Shown here piece by piece: positions 22,528 to 33,009 of a stretch of DNA of 33,550 bases. The first letter of the stretch is position 1, and each line of letters opens with the position of its first letter. Where the stretch lies: contig JAFLKR010000133.1 of assembly GCA_019163135.1 (NCBI GenBank), positions 1 through 33,550 of the forward strand. The letters are read 5' to 3'. The notes under the pieces are model-generated. The model ran no database searches. It saw only the letters and a list, made by a program, of their open reading frames with translations, and was not told the DNA's origin. The stretch comes from Desulfobulbaceae bacterium. GTDB lineage: Bacteria > Desulfobacterota > Desulfobulbia > Desulfobulbales > Desulfobulbaceae. Position numbers and translations under genes: made by a program.

Positions 22528-24609
22528 TTACTCTTTTTCTACATGCATCTTCGAAATGTCGCCCACATGGAGCACAAGTTCGCCCAGGGCGGTCAACAGG
22601 TTAAGCCGGTTCTGACGGATAGTCTCGTCATCTGCCATGACCATGACTTCATCGAAGAAACGATCAACCGGTCCTTTCATCTCCAGCATCTCAAGCAGAG
22701 CCCCTTGGTATTCACGATCCCAGATCAACGGCAAGGCTTTCTCTCGGACCCTAGCCAATGCTGAAAACAATTGCTGTTCAGCGGTCTCAGTCAGCAGATC
22801 GGGATTGACTTCGGTTTCCTTATTGTCCTTAATGATATTTCTGATCCGTTTAAACGAACCGGCCAACACCCGAAAACTCTCCTGCCCGCGAATCTGATCA
22901 AGGGCATCAATTCGTGCGAGGCAGTCAACCGGGTTATCAAAACCAACCGTGGTAGCAGCCTCTATCAACTCCTGAGGCAAGCCTGTGGCAATCTGCTCAT
23001 TTTCAAATCGGAGTCGGATGAAGGTCAGCACCTCGGCGATAACCTCCGGCCCATGCTCAACCACGCTGGCGTATCCATCGAGGGCCGCCGTGGCTGTCTC
23101 ACTCAAGGAGAGCGAGATGTTCAAGCCGCGAATGATGTTGAGCAGGCCGATAGCCTGACGCCTGAGGCCAAAAGAATCCTTGTTGCCGGTGGGCTTTTCG
23201 CCGATGGCGAAGCAACCGACCAAGGTATCCATCCGGTCGGCAATGCCGACCAGCGCCCCCAGCAGGGACTGCGGCAATTCACCGCCGGCTCGCAGCGGCA
23301 GATAATGTTCCTCGATGGCCTGGGCAACGTCTGGTTTTTCCCCGTCATGCAGGGCATATACCCGCCCCATGATCCCCTGCAGCGAGGGGAACTCCCCAAC
23401 CATGGCGGTCAGTAAATCGGCCTTGGCCAGTTGTGCTGCGCGGACCACATCCTCTTTCAGTTCGGGAGCGATCCTGGTTGCCAGGAGTGCGGCCAGCGTC
23501 GTAATCCGCTCGCTTTTAGCCTGCATGGTCCCCAATTTATGTTGAAAGACAATCCCGTTGAGATTATCGCACAGAGCGGCAAGCGGGTTTTTACGATCTT
23601 CATTGAAGAAGAACAAGCCATCCTCGAGCCGCGCCCGCAGGACTCGTTCATGACCGCTGGCGGCCAGCGTCTGGTCGTTAATCCTCGTGTTATTGACCGC
23701 CACGAAGAGCGGCAACAGGTTGCCGTCAGGCCCGGCGACCGGAAAATACTTTTGATGCTCACGCATCGAGGTCACCAGGGTTTCTTTGGGCAATTGCAAA
23801 AATTTCGGATCAAAGCGGCCACAAATACCATATGGATATTCCACCAGATTGGTCACCGTGTCGATCAACCCTTCATGGAGCACCGGTTGCGCACCGAAGT
23901 CACCGGCTCCTTCATGTACAGCCCGTTTGACCTCTTCAATCACCCGGACCCTTCGTTGCGCGGTATCAACCAGGACAAAACGCTCGGTCAATCCGTCCAA
24001 ATACGAATCGATCCCACTGACTTCAAACTCAGCGGGCGCCATAAACCGGTGCCCACGGGTAGTTTTTCCGGAGTCAGTCCCTTCGAGGTGCAAGGGAACC
24101 ACGGCACCGTCATACAAGGCCAGCAACCATTGAATAGGTCGAGCAAAAACCATGCTGTAATCAGCCCAACGCATGGATTTAGGGAATACCAACTCTCGGA
24201 TAAGGGCCTCCAGCAAATCAGGGAGCAGCAACGCAGTCTCCAGCCCTTTGACGTCTTCAACCGACATCAGATACTCTCCTTTGGCCGTCGCTACGACTTG
24301 CAACTGTTCAGGTTGCAAACCACGGGAACGAGCAAAGCCCAAGGCAGCCTTGGTGAATTTACCGGTGGTATCAATACCGGCACTTTTCGAAGGACCAAAA
24401 TATTCCTGACGGCGATCCGCCTGACGGGATTGCAAATTACCAATGGCCAGCGTCAGACGCCGTGGGGTCCCATAGGTACGGATCGGATCAAATACCAGTT
24501 CCAAGGCTGACAATTTTTTGGCCGCACCTTCCGCCAGGGCTTCTAAGGCCGGTTGGATATACCCGGCTGGAATTTCTTCTGTTCCAATTTCAAAAAGGAG
24601 TTCACTCAT
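22528..24609 (-). CDS. glyS: Glycyl-tRNA synthetase beta subunit
   Basis: A 693-residue beta subunit of the alpha2beta2 bacterial glycyl-tRNA synthetase, full length for the family. It begins SELLFEIGTEEIPAGYIQPA, the usual N-terminus, and contains YGTPRRLTLAI, LDTVTNLVEYPYGICG-like and FPSLQGIMGRVYALHDGE segments and a C-terminal anticodon-binding helical domain. It charges tRNA-Gly together with the alpha subunit GlyQ. In most genomes glyQ lies immediately upstream; here the upstream neighbour is a folE2-like gene, 31 bases away, and no glyQ is in the window. Confidence 0.95.
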   Translation of the reverse strand: MSELLFEIGTEEIPAGYIQPALEALAEGAAKKLSALELVFDPIRTYGTPRRLTLAIGNLQSRQADRRQEYFGPSKSAGIDTTGKFTKAALGFARSRGLQPEQLQVVATAKGEYLMSVEDVKGLETALLLPDLLEALIRELVFPKSMRWADYSMVFARPIQWLLALYDGAVVPLHLEGTDSGKTTRGHRFMAPAEFEVSGIDSYLDGLTERFVLVDTAQRRVRVIEEVKRAVHEGAGDFGAQPVLHEGLIDTVTNLVEYPYGICGRFDPKFLQLPKETLVTSMREHQKYFPVAGPDGNLLPLFVAVNNTRINDQTLAASGHERVLRARLEDGLFFFNEDRKNPLAALCDNLNGIVFQHKLGTMQAKSERITTLAALLATRIAPELKEDVVRAAQLAKADLLTAMVGEFPSLQGIMGRVYALHDGEKPDVAQAIEEHYLPLRAGGELPQSLLGALVGIADRMDTLVGCFAIGEKPTGNKDSFGLRRQAIGLLNIIRGLNISLSLSETATAALDGYASVVEHGPEVIAEVLTFIRLRFENEQIATGLPQELIEAATTVGFDNPVDCLARIDALDQIRGQESFRVLAGSFKRIRNIIKDNKETEVNPDLLTETAEQQLFSALARVREKALPLIWDREYQGALLEMLEMKGPVDRFFDEVMVMADDETIRQNRLNLLTALGELVLHVGDISKMHVEKE

Positions 24610-24640
24610 CGCAGTTCATTGGTGTTGAGTTGGTCTGAAA

Positions 24641-25432
24641 TTATGAAGTGGAAGACACCCACTGTTCCGTTGCCCCGCCCTTGGATTGGCTACCACGCAG
24701 GCTTTCCTTGAAGATGCCGTCCGGTTCGGGCCATTCTGTAGAGGCAAATGTTGAATACCCGCTGGCTATATTTTTCACAACAACTTTATACCAGTCAAAG
24801 GCGCCTTGGGCCAAGAGAACGGAGCTGATCCGTCGACACATGGATTCCACCGTATCCGGATGTGCCGGCTGCGGGATAGCACCCTCTTCAACCAGGGCGA
24901 TCAAGTCTTCAATCCAGAGGAAGCGGTTCATCCGTACGGCCACGGTGATCATCCCCCATAATCCTGAAAAAACAGCAACCTGACTTTGGGTGACCGGAAG
25001 ACAGGGCAACGGCACCGGGACGTCGACCTCGACGACCAGATCAAGTTGGCGGGCCAGGGAACCGTGCAGTCGACAATCATATCGCGCCATCATACCGGCA
25101 GGATGAACGGTCTGTCTAGCTTTGAGGAAATAGGGGAACTCGATAGCCAGATGCGCTGTTTCCGCCTCCAATTTCTCCTTCATCTCCTCAAGGATCAAAT
25201 GAAAGGTTTTGAGGTTGAACTGACCATGGAAGCGATTGAGAATTTCGACAAACCGGCTCATGTGCGTCCCCTTGAACCGGTGCGGCAGGCTGACATACAT
25301 GTTGACCATTGCAACCGTTTGCTGGGTTTTACACTCCTTGTCCAAAACAATGATCGGATAGGTAATGGTTTTAACGCCGACTTTACGGATGCTGATCCTG
25401 CGGGAGTCGTACAGGCTCTGGATATCTTTCAT
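24641..25432 (-). CDS. FolE2/MptA-type GTP cyclohydrolase homologue with degenerate active-site motif
   Basis: A 263-residue protein whose first half is a good match to GTP cyclohydrolase IB: MKDIQSLYDSRRISIRKVG, ITYPIIVLD, VNMYVSLPHRFKGTHMSRF. The later FLWIEDLIALVEEGA segment also fits. The C-terminal active site does not. The usual CPCSK ... GAHNQR block, which supplies zinc Cys and His ligands, is replaced by LPCLPVTQSQVAVFSGLWG, so the GAHNQR His is absent and only one Cys could correspond. It may have lost cyclohydrolase activity, changed substrate, or use a different ligand set. The start at 25432 matches the family N-terminus, though no Shine-Dalgarno sequence is visible. It lies between a response regulator gene and glyS. 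Confidence 0.7.
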   Translation of the reverse strand: MKDIQSLYDSRRISIRKVGVKTITYPIIVLDKECKTQQTVAMVNMYVSLPHRFKGTHMSRFVEILNRFHGQFNLKTFHLILEEMKEKLEAETAHLAIEFPYFLKARQTVHPAGMMARYDCRLHGSLARQLDLVVEVDVPVPLPCLPVTQSQVAVFSGLWGMITVAVRMNRFLWIEDLIALVEEGAIPQPAHPDTVESMCRRISSVLLAQGAFDWYKVVVKNIASGYSTFASTEWPEPDGIFKESLRGSQSKGGATEQWVSSTS

Positions 25433-25509
25433 GGGGGAGGCTATCAGCAATAGTGTGGCAATGCGGTCGGTAACGCCTTGCTTTTCCTTCGTGACAGAAA
25501 AACGTCAGG

Positions 25510-25866
25510 TCAGGCGAGATATTTACGAACCGTGCCCTTAAGTTCATCCATATTGGCAGATTTGACCACATAGGCCTCGGAAGCCCAAGTACCAAAATCC
25601 TGTTTGTATTCCTGATATGCTGAACTGAGAATAACAGGCAACTCGGGATGCAGTTCCTTCATCTGACGAAGGACCTCGATGCCGTTCATACCGGGCATGT
25701 TGATATCGAGAATGACCAAATCAGGAGGATTTTTTTTGAATTTCTCCAGAGCCTCATCCCCGTTATAGGCAGAATCAATGGCAAAGCCTTCGTCTTCAAA
25801 CTCTCCGCGATAGAGCAACTGGATGCTTTCTTCGTCATCGACCAGCAGTATACGTTTTTTTTCCAC
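25510..25866 (-). CDS. Single-domain response regulator (CheY-like receiver)
   Basis: A 118-residue receiver domain with no output domain. The acidic pair is D10-D11 in LLVDDEE, the phosphoacceptor is D54 in LVILDINMPGMNG, the switch Ser/Thr region is VILSSAY at 78-84 and the conserved Lys is K102 in VVKSAN. It would be phosphorylated by an unlinked histidine kinase and act by protein contact. It lies eight bases downstream of galT and 77 bases upstream of the folE2-like gene. Confidence 0.9.
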   Translation of the reverse strand: MEKKRILLVDDEESIQLLYRGEFEDEGFAIDSAYNGDEALEKFKKNPPDLVILDINMPGMNGIEVLRQMKELHPELPVILSSAYQEYKQDFGTWASEAYVVKSANMDELKGTVRKYLA

Positions 25867-25874
25867 GACTCCTC

Positions 25875-26873
25875 CTACAAGGTTACCTCACGGAGATACC
25901 TGCAGGTTTCCTCCGGTGGCATAGGATTGATGTAGAACCCGGTACCCCATTCAAATCCGGCAATGGAGGTCAATTTAGGAACAATTTCAAAATGCCAGTG
26001 ATAGTGTTCCAGCGAGCCAGAACGCAAAGGCTGGGTATGGAGCACAAAATTGTACGGTATATTGGGGATACACGTATCCAGACGACGCAGGGTCTCGGAG
26101 AAAATTTCAGCAAGCGCCATTAGTGAGTCTTCATCCTGATCGATATACGAGGAATTGTGGTACCGCGGCATGATCCACATCTCAAACGGAGAGCGGGGTG
26201 CAAAAGGGGCGAGGGTGACAAAAAGGCTGTTTTCACAAACCAAGCGGACCTTCTGCTGGATTTCCTGACGAATAATGTCGCAAAAGACACAGCGGTCTTT
26301 GTATTTGAAATAGGACAGACTGCCCTCTAGTTCCGAGGTGATCATCCTGGGCAGAATAGGCAGGGCAACTAACTGCGAATGGGAATGTTCGAGCGAAGCG
26401 CCAGCAGCTTTACCGAAATTCTTAAAAACCACGACATAATTAAATCGGTTATCCTTGGACAAATCACGGATTCGGTCTCGAAAGGCTCGAAACGTCAAGA
26501 GCATGTCATGGGGGGGCAGGTGGGAGAAGCGGTCCTGATGATTAGGACTTTCTATAATGACTTCGTGGGCGCCGATACCGTTCATCCGGTCATAGAGGCC
26601 CTCGCCCTGTTTATCGAGATTACCTTCGATAATCAGGGCCGGATATTTGTTAGGCACGACCCGCAACTGCCAACCGGGGGTGTTGGGGTACCCCCATTCC
26701 CTTCCATAAACTAACACTTCATCCGGGGTGGTCTTTTCATTGCCAGGACAAAGGGGGCAAAAGCCACCTTTCACCTTGAACTCTTCAATCAGAAAATCGG
26801 TGGGACGCTTCCCCCGTTCCTGGGCAATGATGATCCAGCGGCCGAGAATCGGATCTCTACGTAATTCAGGCAT
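25875..26873 (-). CDS. galT: Galactose-1-phosphate uridylyltransferase family (GalT)
   Basis: A 332-residue nucleotidyl-transferase of the HIT superfamily, which exchanges UMP between UDP-glucose and galactose 1-phosphate. The N-terminal CPLCPGNE near 38-45 supplies zinc ligands, and LRRDPILGRWIIIA and RVVPNKYPAL are standard. The catalytic region GASLEHSHSQLVALP near 157-171 has His-x-His-x-Gln; a second HYHWHFEIVPK lies near 295. The second cysteine pair CVFC near 196 is also zinc-like. No other Leloir gene is nearby, so a role in nucleotide-sugar or glycogen metabolism (relatives use ADP-sugars) is possible. It begins five bases after the DksA-like gene. Confidence 0.85.
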   Translation of the reverse strand: MPELRRDPILGRWIIIAQERGKRPTDFLIEEFKVKGGFCPLCPGNEKTTPDEVLVYGREWGYPNTPGWQLRVVPNKYPALIIEGNLDKQGEGLYDRMNGIGAHEVIIESPNHQDRFSHLPPHDMLLTFRAFRDRIRDLSKDNRFNYVVVFKNFGKAAGASLEHSHSQLVALPILPRMITSELEGSLSYFKYKDRCVFCDIIRQEIQQKVRLVCENSLFVTLAPFAPRSPFEMWIMPRYHNSSYIDQDEDSLMALAEIFSETLRRLDTCIPNIPYNFVLHTQPLRSGSLEHYHWHFEIVPKLTSIAGFEWGTGFYINPMPPEETCRYLREVTL

Positions 26874-26878
26874 CTATC

Positions 26879-27241
26879 TTACCGACCCCGTTCTTTTTCA
26901 CGCTGTTCCTGGAGAGACTTGCAGTCAATACAATACTTGGCCACGGGACGAGCCTGCAATCGCTTGATCGCAATATCGCAACCGCACCCGTCGCAGACAC
27001 CATAAGTGCCGTCTTCAATCCGGGCCAGCGCTTCATCGACCTTGTCCATCAATTTCCGTTCCCTGCCGCGTATGCGCAGTTCAAAACTACGGTCCGACTC
27101 CATGGTAGCCCGATCATTGGGATCGGGAATATTCCCGGTCTGGCTGGTCATTTCAGTCAGGGTCTGCTCGACATCGATATTGATTTCGGCTTTCATTGCC
27201 TCAAGTTGCTCTTTGAATCGCAGCAAATCGCTTTCATCCAT
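26879..27241 (-). CDS. dksA: DksA/TraR-family RNA polymerase-binding transcription factor
   Basis: A 120-residue protein with the DksA layout: a long N-terminal coiled coil (about 4-80) whose tip carries the DxxDxA motif as DPNDRA near 40-45, then a C4 zinc finger CDGCG ... CIDC (about 83-107). DksA binds in the secondary channel of RNA polymerase and mediates ppGpp-dependent control of rRNA and amino-acid genes. The protein is shorter than E. coli DksA (151) but keeps the key tip residues. Confidence 0.88.
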   Translation of the reverse strand: MDESDLLRFKEQLEAMKAEINIDVEQTLTEMTSQTGNIPDPNDRATMESDRSFELRIRGRERKLMDKVDEALARIEDGTYGVCDGCGCDIAIKRLQARPVAKYCIDCKSLQEQREKERGR

Positions 27242-27295
27242 GTTTATCTCTCCAGCAAGGTGGTTCTAAAATGTACTGACAATATAGCAGGCGGC

Positions 27296-27781
27296 TCAAG
27301 GCCGGACAAACAGTCCGCTTTTACCGCCGCTCTTTCGCAGCAACCGAATATCCGATATCACCATGGTCTTGTCGACAGCTTTGCACATGTCGTAAATGGT
27401 CAACGCTGCTACCGATACCGCCGTCAGGGCCTCCATCTCGACCCCGGTTTGCCCTGTCATTGACACGGTTGCCTCAACTTCAACGGCACACCCTGCATCG
27501 TTAAATAAAAATGCTATATCCACACTGGTAATCGCCAGGGGGTGACAAAGCGGGATCAACTGATCTACTTTTTTGGCCGCCATGATGCCAGCGATCCGGG
27601 CTACCCCGAGGACATCCCCTTTAGCCACGATCCCCTGGCGAATCATGCGGTACACCTGCGGGGACATGGAAATAACACCGGCCGCAACCGCCTGCCGCCC
27701 CGTCTCGCTCTTCCCGCTGACATCTACCATGCGGGCGTTGCCGGCGCTGTCAAAATGGGTGAACTGCTGTTCTTCAGCCAT
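27296..27781 (-). CDS. moaC: Cyclic pyranopterin monophosphate synthase
   Basis: A 161-residue MoaC. It converts the 3',8-cyclo-GTP product of MoaA to cyclic pyranopterin monophosphate in molybdopterin synthesis. Recognisable blocks are [45 protein letters not shown] (catalytic region), [21 protein letters not shown] and the active-site Lys in CKAVDKTM. The start overlaps the end of dnaJ by eight bases. Supports molybdo- or tungsto-enzymes elsewhere in the genome. Confidence 0.95.
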   Translation of the reverse strand: MAEEQQFTHFDSAGNARMVDVSGKSETGRQAVAAGVISMSPQVYRMIRQGIVAKGDVLGVARIAGIMAAKKVDQLIPLCHPLAITSVDIAFLFNDAGCAVEVEATVSMTGQTGVEMEALTAVSVAALTIYDMCKAVDKTMVISDIRLLRKSGGKSGLFVRP

Positions 27782-28934
27782 TAGCTACCCGTTCCGAATC
27801 TTCTGTCTTTTTCTTTTGTTTGCCGAGATGCCCGTGAAACAGTCGGGAAAAAAAGCCCTCTTCCTCGTTCGGTTCCTTGCTCAACTCGTCAAATTGCCGC
27901 AGGAGTTCCTTCTGTTCTTTAGTCAACTTGGTAGGGGTCTGCACCTGAATCTCTACAACCATATCCCCTTTGCCACCGCCGCGCAGACTGGGTACCCCTT
28001 CGCCGCGCAGGGAAAATCGCTCACCCGACTGGGTGCCAGCCGGAATCTTGAGTTTGGCGGTGCCGTGGACAGTCGGAACTTCCGCATCGCAACCGAGAGC
28101 GGCCCGCGCCATCGATACCGGCAACCGCAAATAAATAGTCTGGCCGTCACGTTGAAAATATTCGTGCTCGTCGACATGGATAACTACATACAAATCGCCG
28201 GGAGGTCCACCGCGTCGTCCACCTTCGCCCTCGCCGGAGAGTCGCATGCGGGAGCCGGTATCAACCCCGGCCGGAATCCTGACACTGACTTTTTTACTCC
28301 GATTGATCAATCCTTCACCATGACAATCGGTGCAGGGGTCGGTTATGATCTGCCCGCTGCCATTACAGCGGGAACAGGTAGTACTCACCTGAAAAAATCC
28401 CTGGGAACGGATGACCTGCCCCCGCCCATGACAACTCGGGCAGACCTGGGGTTTATGGCCCGGTCGCGCCCCTATGCCTTCACAGGTCCAGCAGGTTTCC
28501 TTCTTGGTGACCTCGACCTCTCGATTAACCCCATGAACTGCTTCCATGAAGGTAATTCTGATGTCATAGCGCAGATCTTCTCCCTGAACCGGTGCATTAG
28601 GATCGCGTCGTCGGCCCCGTCCGCCACCGCCGAAACCGAAAATATCGCCGAACATATCGTTGATGTGCGAAAAAATGTCCTCGCTGGTCCCCGGCCCGCT
28701 ATACCCACTATTCCGCAAACCTTCCTTGCCATAGGTGTCGTAGATCCGCCGTTTCTGGAGATCACTGAGCACCTCATAGGCCTCGGCAGCTTCTTTGAAT
28801 TTCGCTTCAGCTTCGGCATCGCCCTGCGTCCGGTCAGGATGATACTTCATCGCCTGTTTCCGGTACGCTTTTTTGATGGATTCAGCCGATGCGTCTTTGC
28901 TGACTCCAAGTATCTCGTAATAACTTTTGCTCAT
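27774..28934 (-). CDS. dnaJ: Chaperone protein DnaJ
   Basis: A 386-residue type I Hsp40. The J domain (1-70) has the HPD tripeptide in KYHPDRT. A Gly/Phe-rich linker follows ([12 protein letters not shown] ... [11 protein letters not shown]), then four CxxCxGxG zinc repeats ([32 protein letters not shown]) and the substrate-binding domain. It stimulates DnaK ATPase and presents unfolded substrates. No dnaK or grpE is in the window. The gene lies between rpoZ (22-base gap) and moaC (8-base overlap). Confidence 0.96.
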   Translation of the reverse strand: MSKSYYEILGVSKDASAESIKKAYRKQAMKYHPDRTQGDAEAEAKFKEAAEAYEVLSDLQKRRIYDTYGKEGLRNSGYSGPGTSEDIFSHINDMFGDIFGFGGGGRGRRRDPNAPVQGEDLRYDIRITFMEAVHGVNREVEVTKKETCWTCEGIGARPGHKPQVCPSCHGRGQVIRSQGFFQVSTTCSRCNGSGQIITDPCTDCHGEGLINRSKKVSVRIPAGVDTGSRMRLSGEGEGGRRGGPPGDLYVVIHVDEHEYFQRDGQTIYLRLPVSMARAALGCDAEVPTVHGTAKLKIPAGTQSGERFSLRGEGVPSLRGGGKGDMVVEIQVQTPTKLTKEQKELLRQFDELSKEPNEEEGFFSRLFHGHLGKQKKKTEDSERVANG

Positions 28935-28956
28935 AATTCGTTACATCACGCCATTA

Positions 28957-29229
28957 CTATTCTTCAATAATGAGTTCTTCAGCCGCATTTTCGACCACCG
29001 GAGTTTTCTCAATCTTGCGCTGCTTGGGAAGATCGAAGATATTTTCAAAAGTGACCTTACCGGCTGCAATCTCCCTTAGGGTCATGACTATTTCCTTGTT
29101 CTTACCGGCTACAAGGAAAGGTTCTCCTTTCCTGTGCTGACGCACCCGTTCTACCGCTAGATGGATCAGGGAAAATCGGTTATCGTCGCCCACTTTTTCC
29201 AGGCAATCTTCTACTGTAATACGAGCCAT
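28957..29229 (-). CDS. rpoZ: RNA polymerase omega subunit
   Basis: A 90-residue omega subunit starting [19 protein letters not shown], with the family DRFxLxxxAxxRxRQ-like segment [14 protein letters not shown] and [12 protein letters not shown]. It assists assembly of the beta-prime subunit and, in enterobacteria, contributes to the ppGpp site. The start at 29229 has GGAGG eight bases upstream, preferred over an upstream ATG. A terminator lies just before it. Confidence 0.92.
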   Translation of the reverse strand: MARITVEDCLEKVGDDNRFSLIHLAVERVRQHRKGEPFLVAGKNKEIVMTLREIAAGKVTFENIFDLPKQRKIEKTPVVENAAEELIIEE

Positions 29230-29248
29230 GCTGTTAGCCTCCATGTAA

Positions 29249-29278
29249 TAAAAATCCCGGAGCGAACTATCTCCGGGA
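29249..29278 (-). terminator. Rho-independent terminator between purA and rpoZ
   Basis: On the minus strand CCCGGAG, an 8-base loop and CTCCGGG are followed by ATTTTTATT. It lies about 135 bases past the purA stop and just upstream of the rpoZ ribosome-binding site. Confidence 0.7.
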
Positions 29279-29411
29279 GCGCATCTATCTTTTCACGGTT
29301 CATCCGTCTTCAGAAATGAACAAGAAATCCAGCAAGATGCTGAGTTTTTGAAAATAATCATCATCAAGAAATTGACAAGGTGTTACTTGGCAAACGACCT
29401 CCCAGGCAGTC

Positions 29412-30731
<1,320 letters not shown>

Positions 30732-30900
30732 TTAATATATAAAAACGAAAAAAGCCGCAGCTCTCCTCCTGAAAAATACAAAACCTGCACCGAACCTGAC
30801 TAATCTAGCAGAAAAATTTGAAAAAGTCAAACGAGCGAAAAAGCCGATAATTTCATATGAAAATTTCGACAATACGGGGAAATAACAGCGAGGGCGAAGA

Positions 30901-30942
30901 AAAGTGGCCAGCCCTGACCATGAGGAGGTGGTCAGGACTGGA
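30901..30942 (-). terminator. Rho-independent terminator after nrfA
   Basis: On the minus strand CCAGTCCTGACC pairs with GGTCAGGGCTGG (one G-U) around a 10-base loop and is followed by CCACTTTTC. It ends the nrfHA transcript about 30 bases after the nrfA stop. Confidence 0.7.
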
Positions 30943-30973
30943 TTTCGGACATGTCCTATCGGGCCGGAAAAAA

Positions 30974-32473
30974 TCAGTTATAGGAGGTTTTAAGGGTCAT
31001 ATCCTTTCGTGAGGCCGGATCATAGATTCCTTTTTCTTCCGCTTTTTTGAACCATTCCTGTTTCAAGGTGTTAAGGAAGGTTTTCTTTTCCTCAACCAAT
31101 TTCCCGTAATCCATGCCGACCAGGACTTGGGCCTTTTCTTTGGTGGAAAAATCCGGGGCGACAAAATCGGCGGCATTATACTTGGCCAGGACAATGCGCA
31201 GCTTCAGGCGGGCATCCTGCCCCTTGTTGATAGCGCCGCCCAGTACCCGCAGGGTTTCCTCGGGGGCATGGAAGAAGGCACCATGACCCGCCACTGCATA
31301 ATCCCATCGCCATTGACCGTGACGAATGTCCTGCAAGGCTGGTTTCATCTCCTCTTCAGTCGCCCCTACGGCCCAGGCCTTGGCCGCATCGAGATGAGCC
31401 TTGGCCAGGATATCGGTAGCGAGTTTGGCCAACTCATTTTTGCGAACCAATTTTTTCTCCACAGTCTCGCGGAATTCTTTTTCCGTTCCCTTATGACAGT
31501 TCAGGCAGGTGTTGGCGATGTTATCCAGCGGGCTGCCGACCTTGTGACTTGAATATTTCACGCCGCCTTCACGGACATACGGCATATGGCAATCGGCGCA
31601 GGCGAGATTGTTGCGACTGTGGACACCGGTTACAAAGGTTTCATAATCAGGGTGCTGGGCCTTAAGCATCGGGGTCTTACTCAACTGATGGGTCCAATCG
31701 GAGAATTTGATTTCATCGTAATAAGCCTCCATATTCTCGACCGACAACCCGTTTTTCCATGGGAAGGTGACCACCATGGCGGTTTTCTTTTCCCCTTTAT
31801 CTTCCCATTCGGTCTTCTTGAAATAATATTCGGCATGACACTGCGCACAAACCAGGGAGCGCATGTCCTGATGGGTGACATCGGCAACTTTCAACCGGCC
31901 TTCGGCCTCCAGGCCACGTTTGAGATACTCTCGGGTCAAGGTCAATTTCATGGTCTTGTTGTCATGACAATCGCCGCAACCGATGGTATTAACCACCTCG
32001 TCCCCATATTTCGCCCACTTGCCGGTGAAGTATTCCATCTCACCATCACGTTTGATCAATCGGGGCACATCGGGAGATTTACAGGTCCAGCAGGCCGTTG
32101 GCAGAGGGCCAGTTTTGGCATCGACCGGGGCACCGGTCCGCAGGGTGTTGATATTGTCCTCAAGTGCGTAATAATGACCGCGCGGCTTGTTGTAATCCTT
32201 GGAAAAAGGATACCCGGCCCACATCACCACCAAGGCAGGATCTTCCTTGAGGACATCGTCGATTTTATCACTCTTCCTGGTCTGCATGTAAGTGTCGTAC
32301 TGACGCGGGTAGAGTTTGCCCCATTCCGAGGATCGAGTTTCATTGTCTTTGACCTCCGGAACCGCATTGATCACTTGCTGCTCGGCCTTATTCTCTTTGA
32401 TCGAGAGGGTCAGGAGCACCATCGGCACCATGACGAGCACACAAAGAATAAAGACGATTGATGATTTTTTCAT
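30974..32473 (-). CDS. nrfA: Cytochrome c nitrite reductase catalytic subunit NrfA
   Basis: A 499-residue pentahaem nitrite reductase that reduces nitrite to ammonium with six electrons in the periplasm. A signal peptide or anchor covers residues 1-25. The active-site haem is bound by the special CWTCK (128-132); four CxxCH haems follow at 166-170 (CGDCH), 209-213 (CAQCH), 292-296 (CADCH) and 323-327 (CLNCH). The substrate-site residues are present: Arg205 in MRSLVC, Tyr216 in EYYF and His274 in AQHPDYE. Length and motif order are those of lysine-ligated NrfA. The gene lies 23 bases after nrfH and ends before a terminator. It can also reduce NO and hydroxylamine. Confidence 0.95.
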   Translation of the reverse strand: MKKSSIVFILCVLVMVPMVLLTLSIKENKAEQQVINAVPEVKDNETRSSEWGKLYPRQYDTYMQTRKSDKIDDVLKEDPALVVMWAGYPFSKDYNKPRGHYYALEDNINTLRTGAPVDAKTGPLPTACWTCKSPDVPRLIKRDGEMEYFTGKWAKYGDEVVNTIGCGDCHDNKTMKLTLTREYLKRGLEAEGRLKVADVTHQDMRSLVCAQCHAEYYFKKTEWEDKGEKKTAMVVTFPWKNGLSVENMEAYYDEIKFSDWTHQLSKTPMLKAQHPDYETFVTGVHSRNNLACADCHMPYVREGGVKYSSHKVGSPLDNIANTCLNCHKGTEKEFRETVEKKLVRKNELAKLATDILAKAHLDAAKAWAVGATEEEMKPALQDIRHGQWRWDYAVAGHGAFFHAPEETLRVLGGAINKGQDARLKLRIVLAKYNAADFVAPDFSTKEKAQVLVGMDYGKLVEEKKTFLNTLKQEWFKKAEEKGIYDPASRKDMTLKTSYN

Positions 32474-32496
32474 AAAAAATTCTCCTGGTTGATATC

Positions 32497-33009
32497 CTAG
32501 AGGACCTTGACTGTGAAATTATTCTGGGTGGCCGTCAGATTCCGCATCGTCCCGTGGGGCACTCCCCGGTGACAATCCCAACAACGCCGCCCCATCTGGA
32601 CGCCGCTGTCAGCAACTTTTTGATAAAGCGCGCTGTTGGTCAACATCTGTGAAACCACTTCGCGGTGGCAGGAAATGCAGTTATCCTGAATTCTTCTGGC
32701 AGCATCACTGGAGATGCGAAGATTGTTGCCATAGGTTTTGAAGGTCATGGCAACGGAATGGTTATACCCGTCACGGGCCTTGGACATCATTTTATGGGCA
32801 AACGTATCCCTCGGTAAATGACAATCAACGCAGGTTGCCCGTGCCCGATGCGAACTGTGCTGCCAGGTTTCAAAGGCGGTTATCATGGGATGACAGGTGA
32901 TACAGACCTTCGGCTCGCTTGACAGATAGGAGAGCATCTTGGACTCATGCACCAGATTGGCGAACACGCCAAGAACCGCGAAAACTGCAAATATCGCTAT
33001 ATATTTCAT
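32497..33009 (-). CDS. nrfH: Cytochrome c nitrite reductase membrane subunit NrfH
   Basis: A 170-residue NapC/NirT-family quinol dehydrogenase. One N-terminal membrane helix (about 3-22) anchors the protein; four CxxCH haems are at 36-40 (CITCHPM), 60-64, 111-115 and 143-147. The CxxCHxM pattern at the first haem gives the Met ligand typical of NrfH. It takes electrons from menaquinol and passes them to NrfA. The start at 33009 precedes the membrane helix; a longer frame to 33087 lacks a signal-like N-terminus. Confidence 0.93.
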   Translation of the reverse strand: MKYIAIFAVFAVLGVFANLVHESKMLSYLSSEPKVCITCHPMITAFETWQHSSHRARATCVDCHLPRDTFAHKMMSKARDGYNHSVAMTFKTYGNNLRISSDAARRIQDNCISCHREVVSQMLTNSALYQKVADSGVQMGRRCWDCHRGVPHGTMRNLTATQNNFTVKVL

